Source of the DNA: JAPLDA01 sp043787975
GTDB taxonomy: Bacteria; Bacteroidota; Bacteroidia; AKYH767-A; 2013-40CM-41-45
Reading direction: 5' to 3'
Length of the DNA: 64,000 nucleotides
Assembly: GCA_043787975.1 (NCBI GenBank)
Contig: JAYVUK010000032.1
Coordinates: 1 to 64,000 of the forward strand
This document shows, piece by piece, positions 1 to 8,946 of the stretch; positions within the stretch are counted from its first letter, which is position 1, and every line of letters starts with the position of its first letter. Both the position numbers and the translations under genes were made by a program. A model generated the notes under the pieces. That model was given only the letters and a program-made list of their open reading frames with translations, was not told the origin of the DNA and searched no databases.

Positions 1-110
1 TAAGTAGAGATTTTGAGTACTTATTGGAATCCAGTCAAGCCATGATTTATTTGGCTTCCTTAAGATTATTATTGAATAAAATTTAAACAGTTACTTAAAA
101 TCTAAACAAG

Positions 111-221
111 ATGGAAGAAAATTCAAATCATAAAAAGCAAGGACATGGAATGATGGTACCGGTGTTGTTTGTCATCGGTGCAATTGTATTTCTTGTTCTT
201 ATCAAACTTATCATTTCATAA
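111..221 (+). CDS. 36-residue single-span membrane peptide
   Basis: This short open reading frame encodes a hydrophilic, Lys/His-containing N-terminus (about residues 2-13) followed by one hydrophobic segment (about residues 15-35), and stops at TAA. It reads as a small inner-membrane peptide with a cytoplasmic positive tail. A GC-rich hairpin lies just downstream (229-261), which is what a real small transcript would show. I do not recognise the family. The main alternative is a chance ORF, but the membrane-like composition and the terminator favour a real gene. Confidence 0.5.
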   Translation: MEENSNHKKQGHGMMVPVLFVIGAIVFLVLIKLIIS

Positions 222-228
222 TTAGCAC

Positions 229-261
229 GGGATGTTCCTGTTTTTAATATGGGAACATCCC
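229..261 (+). terminator. Hairpin, likely terminator of the small membrane peptide gene
   Basis: A perfect 10-bp inverted repeat (229-238 GGGATGTTCC, 252-261 GGAACATCCC) with a 13-nt loop sits eight bases after the stop codon of the 36-residue peptide. The tract after it is only weakly T-rich. It swallows an ATG at 249, so that ATG is unlikely to start the next gene. Confidence 0.55.
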
Positions 262-281
262 TATCTTTACCTTACAAACAC

Positions 282-1283
282 ATGAATCCGCTCTGGACAC
301 AAATTGTTACTCAAACGGTTCTTAAAAAGAAGAAGCGTCGTTTGCCTAAACCGGCAGGTATTTCTGAAAGCACACAAGGCTATTCTGATTTTCAACTTGC
401 AAAGGGATACAGGGAGTTAAAGGTCAGCGCTGTTTTATTGCTGAAAGATATTCTGCTTATTGGTTTAGGAATTGGCGCAGCAGCGTTCGGACTTGAAGGT
501 TTTTTACTTCCGAGTAAATTTATTGACGGAGGAGCAACAGGAATTTCTTTGTTGGTTGCAGAACTCTCTTCATTCTCGCTTTCATGGTTACTGATCATCA
601 TTAACATTCCATTTGTCATTTTAGGATACAAAGTAATCGGAAAGCAATTTGCGATCCGTGCTACGCTTGCCATTATTGGATTGGCTACGGTCGTAGCGTT
701 TGTTCATTTCCCGATTGTGACGCATGAAAAATTATTAGTCGCCGTGTTCGGAGGTTTTTTTCTCGGGGCAGGAATCGGTTTAACGGTAAGAGGAGGAGCT
801 GTTTTAGACGGCACAGAAATTTTAGCAATTGCCATCAGCAGGAAACTGCGTACTACCATCGGCGACATCATCATTGTCATCAATGTGATTATCTTTTCTT
901 CTGCAGCTTATTTTCTTTCAGTTGAGACAGCGCTGTATTCCATGATCACGTATCTCGCAGCATCTAAAACACTGGATTTCGTGATTGAGGGAATAGAAGA
1001 ATACACCGGCATCACGATTGTCTCTGTTCACAGTGAAGAAATACGACTGATGATTACGAATACGCTCGGCCGTGGAGTAACCGTTTACAAAGGGAAACGC
1101 GGCTTTGGAAAAACCGGTGAGACACGAGAGATGGATATTATCTATACTGTCATCACGCGACTTGAAATAAGCAAGCTGAATGCAGAAATTGAAAAGATTG
1201 ACCGAAATGCTTTCGTGGTGATGAACAGTATTAAGGATACAAAAGGAGGCATGATTAAAAAACGGGCGTTTGATAATCACTGA
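282..1283 (+). CDS. YitT family membrane protein (DUF161/DUF2179)
   Basis: This is a polytopic inner-membrane protein of the YitT family, whose transported substrate or function is not established. After a basic, soluble N-terminus of about 50 residues come five to six hydrophobic segments containing the family glycine-rich stretches (GIGAAAFGLEGFLLPSKFID; FLGAGIGLTVRGGAVLDGTE). A soluble C-terminal DUF2179-like domain follows (TGITIVSVHSEEIRLMI; GRGVTVYKGKRGFG). I place the start at ATG 282 because the in-frame ATG at 249 lies inside the hairpin at 229-261. The protein is then 333 residues, slightly longer than the usual 280-300. Confidence 0.85.
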   Translation: MNPLWTQIVTQTVLKKKKRRLPKPAGISESTQGYSDFQLAKGYRELKVSAVLLLKDILLIGLGIGAAAFGLEGFLLPSKFIDGGATGISLLVAELSSFSLSWLLIIINIPFVILGYKVIGKQFAIRATLAIIGLATVVAFVHFPIVTHEKLLVAVFGGFFLGAGIGLTVRGGAVLDGTEILAIAISRKLRTTIGDIIIVINVIIFSSAAYFLSVETALYSMITYLAASKTLDFVIEGIEEYTGITIVSVHSEEIRLMITNTLGRGVTVYKGKRGFGKTGETREMDIIYTVITRLEISKLNAEIEKIDRNAFVVMNSIKDTKGGMIKKRAFDNH

Positions 1284-1415
1284 TGAAAGATATCGAATTT
1301 CGAATTGACAAAATTTCGGATTGTGTTTCCAACCTAGGATCGTTGTATTTTGTACCAGGATTTTTCGCAAGTTTACAGTAGCAAGCGAGCAGGCATCCAT
1401 TTTTAATTTATTCTC

Positions 1416-2321
1416 ATGAAAAAAATATTCTTAATCATGTTCTCGGTTTTCTCTACCGGTATTGTGTTGAGTCAAAATGCCACGCTGAATATTCGCGCAA
1501 TGATACAAGGATTTTATCGTGGATCAGGAACCATGGTTGCAACAATAGACTCTCTAAATTACCCGGATATCTGCGATACCATGACCGTCAAATTATTGGA
1601 TACAACTTCAACAGCATATCACGTTTTGTTTTCAGCCACCTCAACAATTTCTACAAACGGTTACGGTTCTTTTGTTTTTCCTGATTCGGTTCTTGGAGGA
1701 ACGTGTTTTATACAATTGGTGCACAGGAATGCATTGACTGTTTTCAGTAAACATTCAGTTACTTTCAATGATACTATAATCGTCTATGATTTTACAGTTC
1801 TTCCTTTTCAGTTTTGTGTAAGTGGTGTAAGTTCAAGTGACGGCTTTGCTATGATGTGCAGCGGTGACATGAACCAGGATGGAAATATTGCTATGGATGA
1901 TTTTGCTATTTGGGATGTTGCTAATGCGAACTTTGCTTATGGTTATGTAGTTTCGGACCTCAATGGAGATGGTGATGTTGGTCTTGATGATTTCACTCTT
2001 TGGTCTGATAATAATTCAAATTTTGTTTCTTCTGGTTATCCCAATAGTTGTAATGTAACAAGCATATTGGAAACAATCAATCAGGAAACATTCAACATTT
2101 ATCCCAATCCAACCAACGGAGTCGTCAATATTTCTCTTGAAAATATTAAGAGTAGAGAAGTGGATATATTTAATGTATTGGGAGAAAAGATTTATTCAGA
2201 AGAGATCACTCCTCAATCATCAAACGAGCTGCAACTAACTCTTCACAATCCGCCTGGAATTTATTTTGTAAAGATAGACGATGGAGATAAGTTGTGGATT
2301 GCAAAGCTTATACTTGAATAA
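1416..2321 (+). CDS. Secreted protein with dockerin-like Ca-binding repeats and type IX sorting domain
   Basis: This 301-residue protein begins with a Sec signal peptide (about residues 1-19, ending in LSQ). Residues 20-135 form a beta-rich region of unknown function. Two dockerin-like calcium loops follow (DMNQDGNIAMDDF at 151-163, DLNGDGDVGLDDF at 181-193). The last 75 residues are a type IX secretion C-terminal sorting domain (NIYPNPTNG motif near 227, ending GIYFVKI...AKLILE). Such proteins are exported by the PorP/GldK system and attached to the surface or released. The two loops resemble a type I dockerin, but there is no sign of a cellulosome here. The actual ligand is unknown. Confidence 0.85.
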   Translation: MKKIFLIMFSVFSTGIVLSQNATLNIRAMIQGFYRGSGTMVATIDSLNYPDICDTMTVKLLDTTSTAYHVLFSATSTISTNGYGSFVFPDSVLGGTCFIQLVHRNALTVFSKHSVTFNDTIIVYDFTVLPFQFCVSGVSSSDGFAMMCSGDMNQDGNIAMDDFAIWDVANANFAYGYVVSDLNGDGDVGLDDFTLWSDNNSNFVSSGYPNSCNVTSILETINQETFNIYPNPTNGVVNISLENIKSREVDIFNVLGEKIYSEEITPQSSNELQLTLHNPPGIYFVKIDDGDKLWIAKLILE

Positions 2322-2396
2322 TCTCGAATTCAATTCGCAATTTAAAATTCGAAATCCGCAATTCTTTTCTACTTTCGCCCTCCCAAAAATAACGAC

Positions 2397-3371
2397 ATGA
2401 CACGAGGACCCATTTCACAATTCATGGAGAAACATTATCTCCATTTTAACGCTGCTGCCATGATGGATGCTGCCAAAGCGTATGAAACACATTTGAACGA
2501 AGGAGGCAAAATGATGATCACACTTGCCGGAGCGATGAGTACTGCTGAACTTGGGATCTCACTGGCTGAAATAATCAGACATGATAAAGTGCAAATCATT
2601 TCCTGCACAGGAGCGAATCTGGAAGAAGACATTATGAATCTCGTGGCTCACAATCACTACAAACGTGTTCCGAATTACCGCGACCTCAGCCCGAAGGAAG
2701 AATGGGATCTGTTGGAGAATCATTACAACCGTGTGACCGATACATGCATCCCAGAAGAAGAAGCGTTTCGCAGGTTGCAGAAACACATTCACAAAATCTG
2801 GAAGGATGCCGAAACAAAAGGCGAGCGTTTTTTTCCGCATGAATACATGTACAAGATTTTGTTGAGTGGTGAGTTGAAGCAGTATTATGAAATTGACCCG
2901 AAGAACAGCTGGATGCTTGCTGCGGCAGAAAAAAATATTCCGATCATTGTTCCGGGCTGGGAAGACAGCACGATGGGAAACATCTTTGCTTCGTATGTCA
3001 TCAAGAATGAACTGAAGGCGAGCACGATGAAAAGTGGGATCGAATACATGGTGTGGTTGAGTGATTGGTACCGTAAGAATTCTTCCGGTAAAGGAGTTGG
3101 ATTTTTCCAGATCGGCGGTGGCATTGCAGGAGACTTCCCGATTTGCGTTGTGCCAATGATGTACCAGGATCTGGAATGGCATGATGTACCGTTCTGGAGT
3201 TACTTCTGCCAGATCAGTGATTCAACGACAAGCTACGGTTCTTACAGCGGTGCTGTTCCGAACGAAAAAATTACCTGGGGAAAACTCGATATCAACACAC
3301 CGAAATTTATTATTGAAAGCGATGCTTCTATTGTTGCTCCGCTGGTATTCGGTTGGTTATTGGGTTGGTAA
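2397..3371 (+). CDS. Deoxyhypusine synthase family protein
   Basis: The 324-residue product matches the deoxyhypusine synthase fold, an NAD-dependent enzyme that uses spermidine as aminobutyl donor. The C-terminal signature NEKITWGK carries the lysine (K296) equivalent to the active-site lysine of the eukaryotic enzyme, and the SCTGANLEED and FFQIGGGIAGDFPI glycine-rich stretches fit the cofactor site. Bacteria lack eIF5A, the normal protein substrate. A polyamine role (for example homospermidine synthesis) or modification of another acceptor is therefore more likely. No polyamine genes adjoin it. A TACTTTCG box at 2370-2377 is one mismatch from the Bacteroidota -7 element. Confidence 0.88.
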   Translation: MTRGPISQFMEKHYLHFNAAAMMDAAKAYETHLNEGGKMMITLAGAMSTAELGISLAEIIRHDKVQIISCTGANLEEDIMNLVAHNHYKRVPNYRDLSPKEEWDLLENHYNRVTDTCIPEEEAFRRLQKHIHKIWKDAETKGERFFPHEYMYKILLSGELKQYYEIDPKNSWMLAAAEKNIPIIVPGWEDSTMGNIFASYVIKNELKASTMKSGIEYMVWLSDWYRKNSSGKGVGFFQIGGGIAGDFPICVVPMMYQDLEWHDVPFWSYFCQISDSTTSYGSYSGAVPNEKITWGKLDINTPKFIIESDASIVAPLVFGWLLGW

Positions 3372-3374
3372 ATT

Positions 3375-3431
3375 GTAGTTCAAAGTTCTTAGTTCAAAGT
3401 TGGCGCTCCGTAACTAAGAACTTTGAACTAC
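3375..3431. terminator. Perfect 20-bp inverted repeat, bidirectional terminator between convergent genes
   Basis: Positions 3375-3394 and 3412-3431 are exact reverse complements separated by 17 nt. The repeat lies between the convergent deoxyhypusine-synthase-like gene and anmK, and its right arm contains the anmK stop codon. The arms are built from the stuttering words ttagttcaaag/ctttgaac that recur in other gaps of the window. Confidence 0.65.
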
Positions 3432-4495
3432 AAATAAATTGCTCCGCCAACAGAATCTGTTTTCGCGCCCGTCACACTTTTCAAACAATTCACTTCTCCT
3501 CTCCAGCGAAGCACGCCGAGAAAGGCAAAGATTAATGCTTCCTTGTATTGGATTGTTGTTTCATCGGGAATGATAATTTCTATTCCCGACAATTCCCGAA
3601 TTCTCGAAACAAGATATGTGTTGAAGGTGCCGCCGCCGGTAATAAGAAGCCGACTGTTTGCTGCCGCCGGCCGACTGTTGACGATGACATTGGAGATCTG
3701 AATGGCAATGTGTTCGCAAAAGGTATTCAGTTTGTCCTGTGCGGAAATACCCATTGAATTGAGTACAGGAAAAAAATTTTCGTCAATATCTTCTCTTCCC
3801 AACGACTTTTGAGAACCGATAGAATAAAAAGGGAGCGCATTCAATTTTTTCAGAAGTTCAGAATTCAAATTTCCACCGGAAGCAAATTCGCCTTTGTCAT
3901 CATACTCTTTGCCGAGCTGTATGGAAAAATAATTCAATACGATGTTGCACGGACATACATCAAAAGCAATTCTTTTTTTATCCAGGTCAAAAGAAACGTT
4001 CGCAATACCTCCAAGATTAAGACAAAAATCATAGTGAGGAAAAAGATACTGGTCTCCGATCGGAACGAGTGGAGCGCCTTGTCCGCCTAATGCCACATCT
4101 TTGCTTCTGAAATCGCATACTACCGGAAGTCCGCATTCGGCACTGATCGCAGCACCATCACCAATTTGAGAAGTAAAAATATGTTGCGGCTGATGAAAAA
4201 TAGTATGGCCGTGAGAGGCAACAAAGTCAACCTTGATTTTATTTTTTTCGATGAAATTTTTTACAAGCACGCCCAGGTAATGCCCGTATTCTGCATGTGT
4301 ATTTGCAAATGTCTGCGCCTCCTTCGTGTTAAGCGAAGACAACTTTTTTTTCCAGGGATCATTGTAGACGATGGTTGTCGATGCTTTTATTTCAAAATCC
4401 CAATCAGCTCCGTCTTTCTTAAAGTGGCAATAAGCGAGATCAACGCCATCCAGCGAGGTTCCCGACATGATACCAATGACTTTGTATTCCTGCAT
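3428..4495 (-). CDS. anmK: Anhydro-N-acetylmuramic acid kinase
   Basis: AnmK phosphorylates and hydrates 1,6-anhydro-MurNAc to MurNAc-6-phosphate during cell-wall recycling. The N-terminus carries the ATP-binding signature GIMSGTSLDGVDLA, with later motifs FVASHGHTIFHQP, GDGAAISAECGLPVVCDFRS and LLITGGGTFNTYL. I start at the ATG on 4495 (355 residues) because the family begins just before GIMSGTS. The upstream extension to 4585 has no family support and would run toward the divergent acyl-CoA dehydrogenase promoter. It is transcribed away from that gene. Confidence 0.93.
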   Translation of the reverse strand: MQEYKVIGIMSGTSLDGVDLAYCHFKKDGADWDFEIKASTTIVYNDPWKKKLSSLNTKEAQTFANTHAEYGHYLGVLVKNFIEKNKIKVDFVASHGHTIFHQPQHIFTSQIGDGAAISAECGLPVVCDFRSKDVALGGQGAPLVPIGDQYLFPHYDFCLNLGGIANVSFDLDKKRIAFDVCPCNIVLNYFSIQLGKEYDDKGEFASGGNLNSELLKKLNALPFYSIGSQKSLGREDIDENFFPVLNSMGISAQDKLNTFCEHIAIQISNVIVNSRPAAANSRLLITGGGTFNTYLVSRIRELSGIEIIIPDETTIQYKEALIFAFLGVLRWRGEVNCLKSVTGAKTDSVGGAIYL

Positions 4496-4595
4496 AATTG
4501 ACTGCGAAGTAACAGGAAGAACATGGAAATGGGAAATCATTTGAAGGTGAAAACAAAATATTTCTGCACAATCTTCTATCTTCAAGCAAATAAAT

Positions 4596-4603
4596 TATTT
4601 TTG
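4596..4603 (+). promoter_or_regulatory. Bacteroidota -7 promoter box of the acyl-CoA dehydrogenase gene
   Basis: TATTTTTG matches the TAnnTTTG consensus exactly, 22 nt before the ATG at 4626. I see no convincing -33 TTG at the right spacing. Confidence 0.45.
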
Positions 4604-4625
4604 TCACTCTTTAAACCATATGTAA

Positions 4626-5765
4626 ATGAAATTTGAACTGAGTGAAGAACATTTGATGATTCAAAAAGCTGCACGTGATTTTGCGCAGACCGAACTGAAG
4701 CCCGGCGTAATTGAGCGGGATGAGCATCAAAAGTTTCCGAAGGAGCAGGTGAAGATGATGGGTGAGTTGGGTTTTCTGGGAATGATGGTGAGTCAGAAAT
4801 ATGGCGGAGGAGGAATGGATACCATTTCGTATGTGTTGGCAATGGAAGAGATTTCAAAAATCGATGCTTCTGCGTCAGTAGTGATGTCCGTAAATAATTC
4901 GTTGGTGTGTTGGGGACTAGAAGCGTTTGGAACGGAAGAACAGAAACAAAAATATTTAGTGCCGCTGGCAAAGGGAGATGTTATTGGAGCATTTTGTTTA
5001 AGTGAGCCGGAAGCCGGTTCAGATGCGACTTCGCAGCATACGACAGCAGTTGATAAAGGCGATCATTATTTATTGAACGGAACAAAGAACTGGATTACCA
5101 ACGGTGGAACTGCTTCTACGTACCTGGTGATGGCGCAAACCGATGTTGCAAAGGGATCAAGAGGAATCAATGCATTGATTGTCGAAAAGGGAATGCCGGG
5201 ATTTACAGTCGGGCCGAAAGAAAATAAATTAGGTATTCGTGGAAGCGATACACATTCTCTGATGTTTACCGACGTAAAAGTTCCGAAAGCGAACCGTATC
5301 GGTGAAGACGGTTTTGGATTTAAGTTCGCGATGAAAACATTGACCGGTGGCCGCATCGGAATAGCATCACAGGCATTGGGTATTGCAAGCGGAGCGTATG
5401 AATTGGCGTTGGCTTATTCAAAAGAACGTAAAGCATTCGGTAAAACGATTTCACAACACCAGGCGATTCAATTCAAACTTGCCGACATGGCAACGGAAAT
5501 TGATGCAGCTCGTTTGTTATGTCTCAAAGCTGCATGGTTAAAAGATAAGGGAGAAGATTATTCGTTGGCCTCATCGATGGCGAAACTTTTTGCTTCTCGT
5601 GTTGCGATGGAAGTTTCAACGGAAGCCGTGCAGGTTCACGGCGGTTACGGATACGTAAAAGAATTTCATGTGGAACGCCTCATGCGCGATGCAAAGATCA
5701 CACAGATCTATGAAGGAACTTCCGAAGTGCAGAAGATTGTGATTTCACGGGCGATACTTGGGTAG
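4626..5765 (+). CDS. Acyl-CoA dehydrogenase (short-chain/butyryl type)
   Basis: This FAD enzyme makes trans-2-enoyl-CoA from acyl-CoA in fatty acid or branched-chain amino acid breakdown. The 379 residues are full length. The first signature CLSEPEAGSD and the second GGYGYVKEFHVERLMRDAK are present. The catalytic base is E363 in IYEGTSEVQ, placed as in short-chain/butyryl-CoA dehydrogenases. The gene stands alone with its own -7 box, with no electron-transfer flavoprotein genes beside it. Chain-length preference cannot be read from sequence by eye. Confidence 0.93.
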   Translation: MKFELSEEHLMIQKAARDFAQTELKPGVIERDEHQKFPKEQVKMMGELGFLGMMVSQKYGGGGMDTISYVLAMEEISKIDASASVVMSVNNSLVCWGLEAFGTEEQKQKYLVPLAKGDVIGAFCLSEPEAGSDATSQHTTAVDKGDHYLLNGTKNWITNGGTASTYLVMAQTDVAKGSRGINALIVEKGMPGFTVGPKENKLGIRGSDTHSLMFTDVKVPKANRIGEDGFGFKFAMKTLTGGRIGIASQALGIASGAYELALAYSKERKAFGKTISQHQAIQFKLADMATEIDAARLLCLKAAWLKDKGEDYSLASSMAKLFASRVAMEVSTEAVQVHGGYGYVKEFHVERLMRDAKITQIYEGTSEVQKIVISRAILG

Positions 5766-5802
5766 TTTGGAGTTTTTAGTTCGCGGAGTTCAGAATTAAA
5801 AT

Positions 5803-5810
5803 TATATTTG
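5803..5810 (+). promoter_or_regulatory. Bacteroidota -7 promoter box of the secreted protein gene
   Basis: TATATTTG matches TAnnTTTG exactly and lies 21 nt before the ATG at 5832. An upstream in-frame ATG (5808) overlaps this box, which argues for the later start. Confidence 0.5.
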
Positions 5811-5831
5811 TGTATTGTAATTTTTATTCGA

Positions 5832-7370
5832 ATGAACCGAATCGCGTTTTTAACTATTCTTCTTTTGTCTCTTTATTCTCCGCACTGTTCTGAAGCACAA
5901 TCTTTATTTGATAAGAAATATCTGCAACCGGAATGGGTTTGCCAATTGGTACAGGTTGATATTTCGGGGAATGTTTATGTAGCATCTACAAATACGAATG
6001 CTAAAATTGTGATTACCAAATTTGATTCTACAGGAAATATTAGTTGGAGTAAGATCGCAGGTCTGGGAGAACGCAATTTTGTAGTTGATTTTATCATTAC
6101 AGAAGAGCAAAAACTTGTTATTGCATTTAGATTAGACAGCGGAAGTTTTAGCAGTTATCTTGCAGGAGGTTTTATGGGGTTGGATACTTCGGGGAATTTA
6201 CTTTTTTCAAAAGTCTTTAATTATAATGATACATTGAATTATCCGCAAAATATTATTAAGGATTCTACGGGATTTACAATGACTCTTAGATATGATGATC
6301 TGAATCATGACGGATTTAAGCTGGTTAAATTTGATGACAATGGTGCTATCCTTCAGGAGAGATTTTTTCCCAATAGTGATATGGTAAGAGTTCTGAAATT
6401 ACCTGATCGCAGTTACATGGTATGTTCCAAATTTGATTTAACTGTTTATTTAATTGATCGCGATTTTATCCAGGAAAAGGTGTTTAATTGCGGAGCAGGG
6501 CTTGAACAATATTATCAAAGTAAAATGATACTAGGTGCAGATAGTCTGGTATATATTATAAGCAAGGATCTTAGTAATTATGCCTGGGTATCATGTACTG
6601 ATTTTAATTTGACATTTGAATGGTCAAAAAATTTTGCGTTAAATGATCCAACGCAGGCATTCTATTTAACCGATATACATCAATTGTCGGATAGAAGCTG
6701 GATATTGATTGGGAATATTAATTCAAGCGATGAAGAAAACAACCAGAGTAAAATATTAATTCATGCCGATACTTCGTTTAATTGCCTAAAGACCGTTAGC
6801 CTGAAGGGATCTTCTTTTGTTCCTGATTTTTATTCAGAATCTGTACTGTCAACAAACAATGAAATTGTTTTTACAGGCAATCATGTAGATACAGCCGGTT
6901 TTCCTTTTCCCGATTTTGAATTAATTAAAGCGGATACTTCGTTTTCCTATATATGCAATTCGAATGAAATTTTGCTACAGGAGTATTCTCCTATAGAATA
7001 TGGTTTTTTTAACATTTCCAATGTTAGTTCAGAAGTCTTACCCTCTTCGTTATCTGATATAGTTTTTCCTGTTTCGGATTATATTCCACAATATGGTTCG
7101 TGTGATGATTCAACACTTTTAAGTATTTCTGATAACAGTCAGCGAGAACTCTTAATTTATCCTAACCCGACCAAAGATAAAATTACTATACAAGACAATT
7201 TTATTGCTGATTCTTTTCAATTGTTTGATTTAACAGGAGAACTTTTAAAGAATGAAAATGTGTCTACTTCAAAATTTGAAATTGATTTAAGCAACTACAG
7301 CAACGGAATTTATTTCCTTACTCTCATTGGAAAAGGAAATCAGATCCACAAAAAAATTATCAAGGAGTAA
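5832..7370 (+). CDS. Secreted protein with type IX secretion C-terminal sorting domain
   Basis: The 512-residue product has a signal peptide (NRIAFLTILLLSLYSPHCS, cleavage after SEAQ). A long repetitive beta-rich body follows, with recurring units of the type FDSTGNISWSK, LDTSGNLLFSKVF and FDDNGAILQERFF, suggesting a beta-propeller-like fold. The last 80 residues are a type IX sorting domain (LLIYPNPTKDKITI, then NGIYFLTLIGKGNQIHKKII). It is probably a cell-surface or released protein. The start at 5832 follows the -7 box; codons before it have no signal-peptide character. Confidence 0.85.
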   Translation: MNRIAFLTILLLSLYSPHCSEAQSLFDKKYLQPEWVCQLVQVDISGNVYVASTNTNAKIVITKFDSTGNISWSKIAGLGERNFVVDFIITEEQKLVIAFRLDSGSFSSYLAGGFMGLDTSGNLLFSKVFNYNDTLNYPQNIIKDSTGFTMTLRYDDLNHDGFKLVKFDDNGAILQERFFPNSDMVRVLKLPDRSYMVCSKFDLTVYLIDRDFIQEKVFNCGAGLEQYYQSKMILGADSLVYIISKDLSNYAWVSCTDFNLTFEWSKNFALNDPTQAFYLTDIHQLSDRSWILIGNINSSDEENNQSKILIHADTSFNCLKTVSLKGSSFVPDFYSESVLSTNNEIVFTGNHVDTAGFPFPDFELIKADTSFSYICNSNEILLQEYSPIEYGFFNISNVSSEVLPSSLSDIVFPVSDYIPQYGSCDDSTLLSISDNSQRELLIYPNPTKDKITIQDNFIADSFQLFDLTGELLKNENVSTSKFEIDLSNYSNGIYFLTLIGKGNQIHKKIIKE

Positions 7371-7416
7371 AATTCTTGAATCAACTTGCGTGCATGCGAA
7401 GCTGCGTTCGCACTCG

Positions 7417-7668
7417 CTAAGTCTCAACTCCAACCGCCTCCACACCTTTTATTTCCGGAACGTGATTTAAAATGGTTTGTTCGATTCCTGCTCTCAACGT
7501 CATTGCGCTCATCGAACAATTGCTGCAGGCACCATGGAATTTTAATTTGACAACCATGTCATCCGTCACTTCCAGCAGGCTCACGTTGCCGCTGTCAGCT
7601 TCAAGATAAGGACGAATCTGGTTCAACGCTTCTTCGATACGTGAAATAAGATCAGTGCGATGTGTCAT
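7417..7668 (-). CDS. NifU-like C-terminal domain protein (Fe-S scaffold)
   Basis: This 83-residue protein is a stand-alone NifU C-terminal (Nfu-like) domain that carries and delivers iron-sulfur clusters. The cluster-binding C48-x-x-C51 lies in the motif HGACSNCSMSAMTL. The next gene upstream on the same strand is the Mrp-type ATPase, another Fe-S cluster carrier, so both probably serve cluster delivery. The 81-nt gap between them is filled by stuttering words (tttaaggtttaagg and similar). Confidence 0.92.
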   Translation of the reverse strand: MTHRTDLISRIEEALNQIRPYLEADSGNVSLLEVTDDMVVKLKFHGACSNCSMSAMTLRAGIEQTILNHVPEIKGVEAVGVET

Positions 7669-7749
7669 TTTTAGTTTAAGGTTTAAGGTTTAAAGTCTAA
7701 GGCCATTCGTTCTTTGAACTTTAAACCGTAGATATTAAACGTTAAACTA

Positions 7750-8850
7750 TTAAGCAAGTGTTTCTACTTTTTTCGTCGGAGCATAATTCGCATTGCGGAT
7801 GGAAACCTGCCGAGTAACCTGGTCGGCAATTTCGGTGAATGCATTTGATACAGGTGTGTCGTTATCCAGCACAGCAGGATGTCCGCTGTCTCCGCCTTCA
7901 CGAATGCTTTGCACCAATGGAATCTGTCCGAGAAAAGGAACATTCATGTCATCTGCTAATTTTCTGCAACCATCTTTTCCGAAGATGTAATATTTATTTT
8001 CAGGCAACTCAGCCGGAGTGAAGTAGGCCATGTTTTCAACCAATCCCAAGACCGGAACATTCACAGCAGGAAGTTGAAACATGTTGATTCCCTTTTGTGC
8101 ATCAGCTAAGGCAACATGTTGCGGAGTACTTACAACAACAGCTCCTGTCAATGGAACTGCGGAAACCAACGTAAGATGAATATCGCCTGTTCCCGGAGGA
8201 AGATCAATGAGCATGTAATCGAGATCGCCCCAGTCAGCATCGCTGAAAAGTTGTCGCAATGCTTTGCTTGCCATCGGACCACGCCACGGAATGGCTCTTC
8301 CCGGATCAACTAAAAATCCAATGGACAAAAGTTTGACACCGTATTTTTCTAGCGGAAGCATAAATGTTTTTCCATCGCGCTCATTGACAAACAAACGCTC
8401 ATGCTCGAGTCCGAACATGATGTGTTGCGATGGTCCGTAAATGTCGGCATCAATCAATCCTACTTTCGCACCTTTCTTCGCCAATGCCACGGCAAGATTG
8501 GCGGCAACGGTTGATTTGCCGACTCCACCTTTTCCGGAAGCAACGGCGACAATATTTTTAACGCCCGGTAACAACACATCGTCTTTCACTCTTCCTGTTG
8601 TGGTGCGCGAAGTCATGTTCACTGTCACGTTCGCTTCAGTATCAACAAAATGAACGATGGCATTGATGCATGCCTTTTCTATCAAAGCTTTCAACGGACA
8701 CGCAGGAGTGGTAAGGATCACGGTGAAGCTTACATTTTTTCCGTCAACCTGAATATCTTCAATCATGTTAAGGGTGACTAAATCTTTTTTCAGATCAGGC
8801 TCTTCAACATAACGAAGAGCGTCAAGTACTTGTTCTTTGGTGATGGACAT
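7750..8850 (-). CDS. Mrp/ApbC-type P-loop ATPase, Fe-S cluster carrier
   Basis: The 366-residue protein has an N-terminal MIP18/DUF59 domain (about residues 5-80, with the PACP motif at 49-52). It is followed by a deviant Walker A motif, GKGGVGKST (106-114), and the Mrp/NBP35 ATPase domain, including LIDLPPGTGDIHLTL. Family members bind a 4Fe-4S cluster and pass it to apoproteins. It is the first gene of a probable two-gene unit with the NifU-like gene. A perfect -7 element at 8893-8900 lies upstream. Confidence 0.92.
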   Translation of the reverse strand: MSITKEQVLDALRYVEEPDLKKDLVTLNMIEDIQVDGKNVSFTVILTTPACPLKALIEKACINAIVHFVDTEANVTVNMTSRTTTGRVKDDVLLPGVKNIVAVASGKGGVGKSTVAANLAVALAKKGAKVGLIDADIYGPSQHIMFGLEHERLFVNERDGKTFMLPLEKYGVKLLSIGFLVDPGRAIPWRGPMASKALRQLFSDADWGDLDYMLIDLPPGTGDIHLTLVSAVPLTGAVVVSTPQHVALADAQKGINMFQLPAVNVPVLGLVENMAYFTPAELPENKYYIFGKDGCRKLADDMNVPFLGQIPLVQSIREGGDSGHPAVLDNDTPVSNAFTEIADQVTRQVSIRNANYAPTKKVETLA

Positions 8851-8892
8851 GAGGGAAATTATGAATTATAAATGCTGAATTATGAATTTTTT

Positions 8893-8900
8893 CAAAGGTA
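8893..8900 (-). promoter_or_regulatory. -7 promoter box of the Mrp gene
   Basis: On the minus strand this reads TACCTTTG, an exact TAnnTTTG match 42 nt before the start codon. The leader between the box and the gene consists of aattat-type stuttering words. Confidence 0.45.
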
Positions 8901-8946
8901 CAAAACCCTGTCTAAATCATGAATGGGAGAAGTTAGTCATCAGTTT

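Noticed and set aside
1..110. Tail of an upstream gene
   Set aside because: A TAA at 1-3 could be a stop codon, but nothing upstream is visible, so no gene is called. The rest of the stretch shows no coding frame.
2559..3182. 207-codon minus-strand frame
   Set aside because: Antisense to the deoxyhypusine-synthase-like gene, which has clear family motifs.
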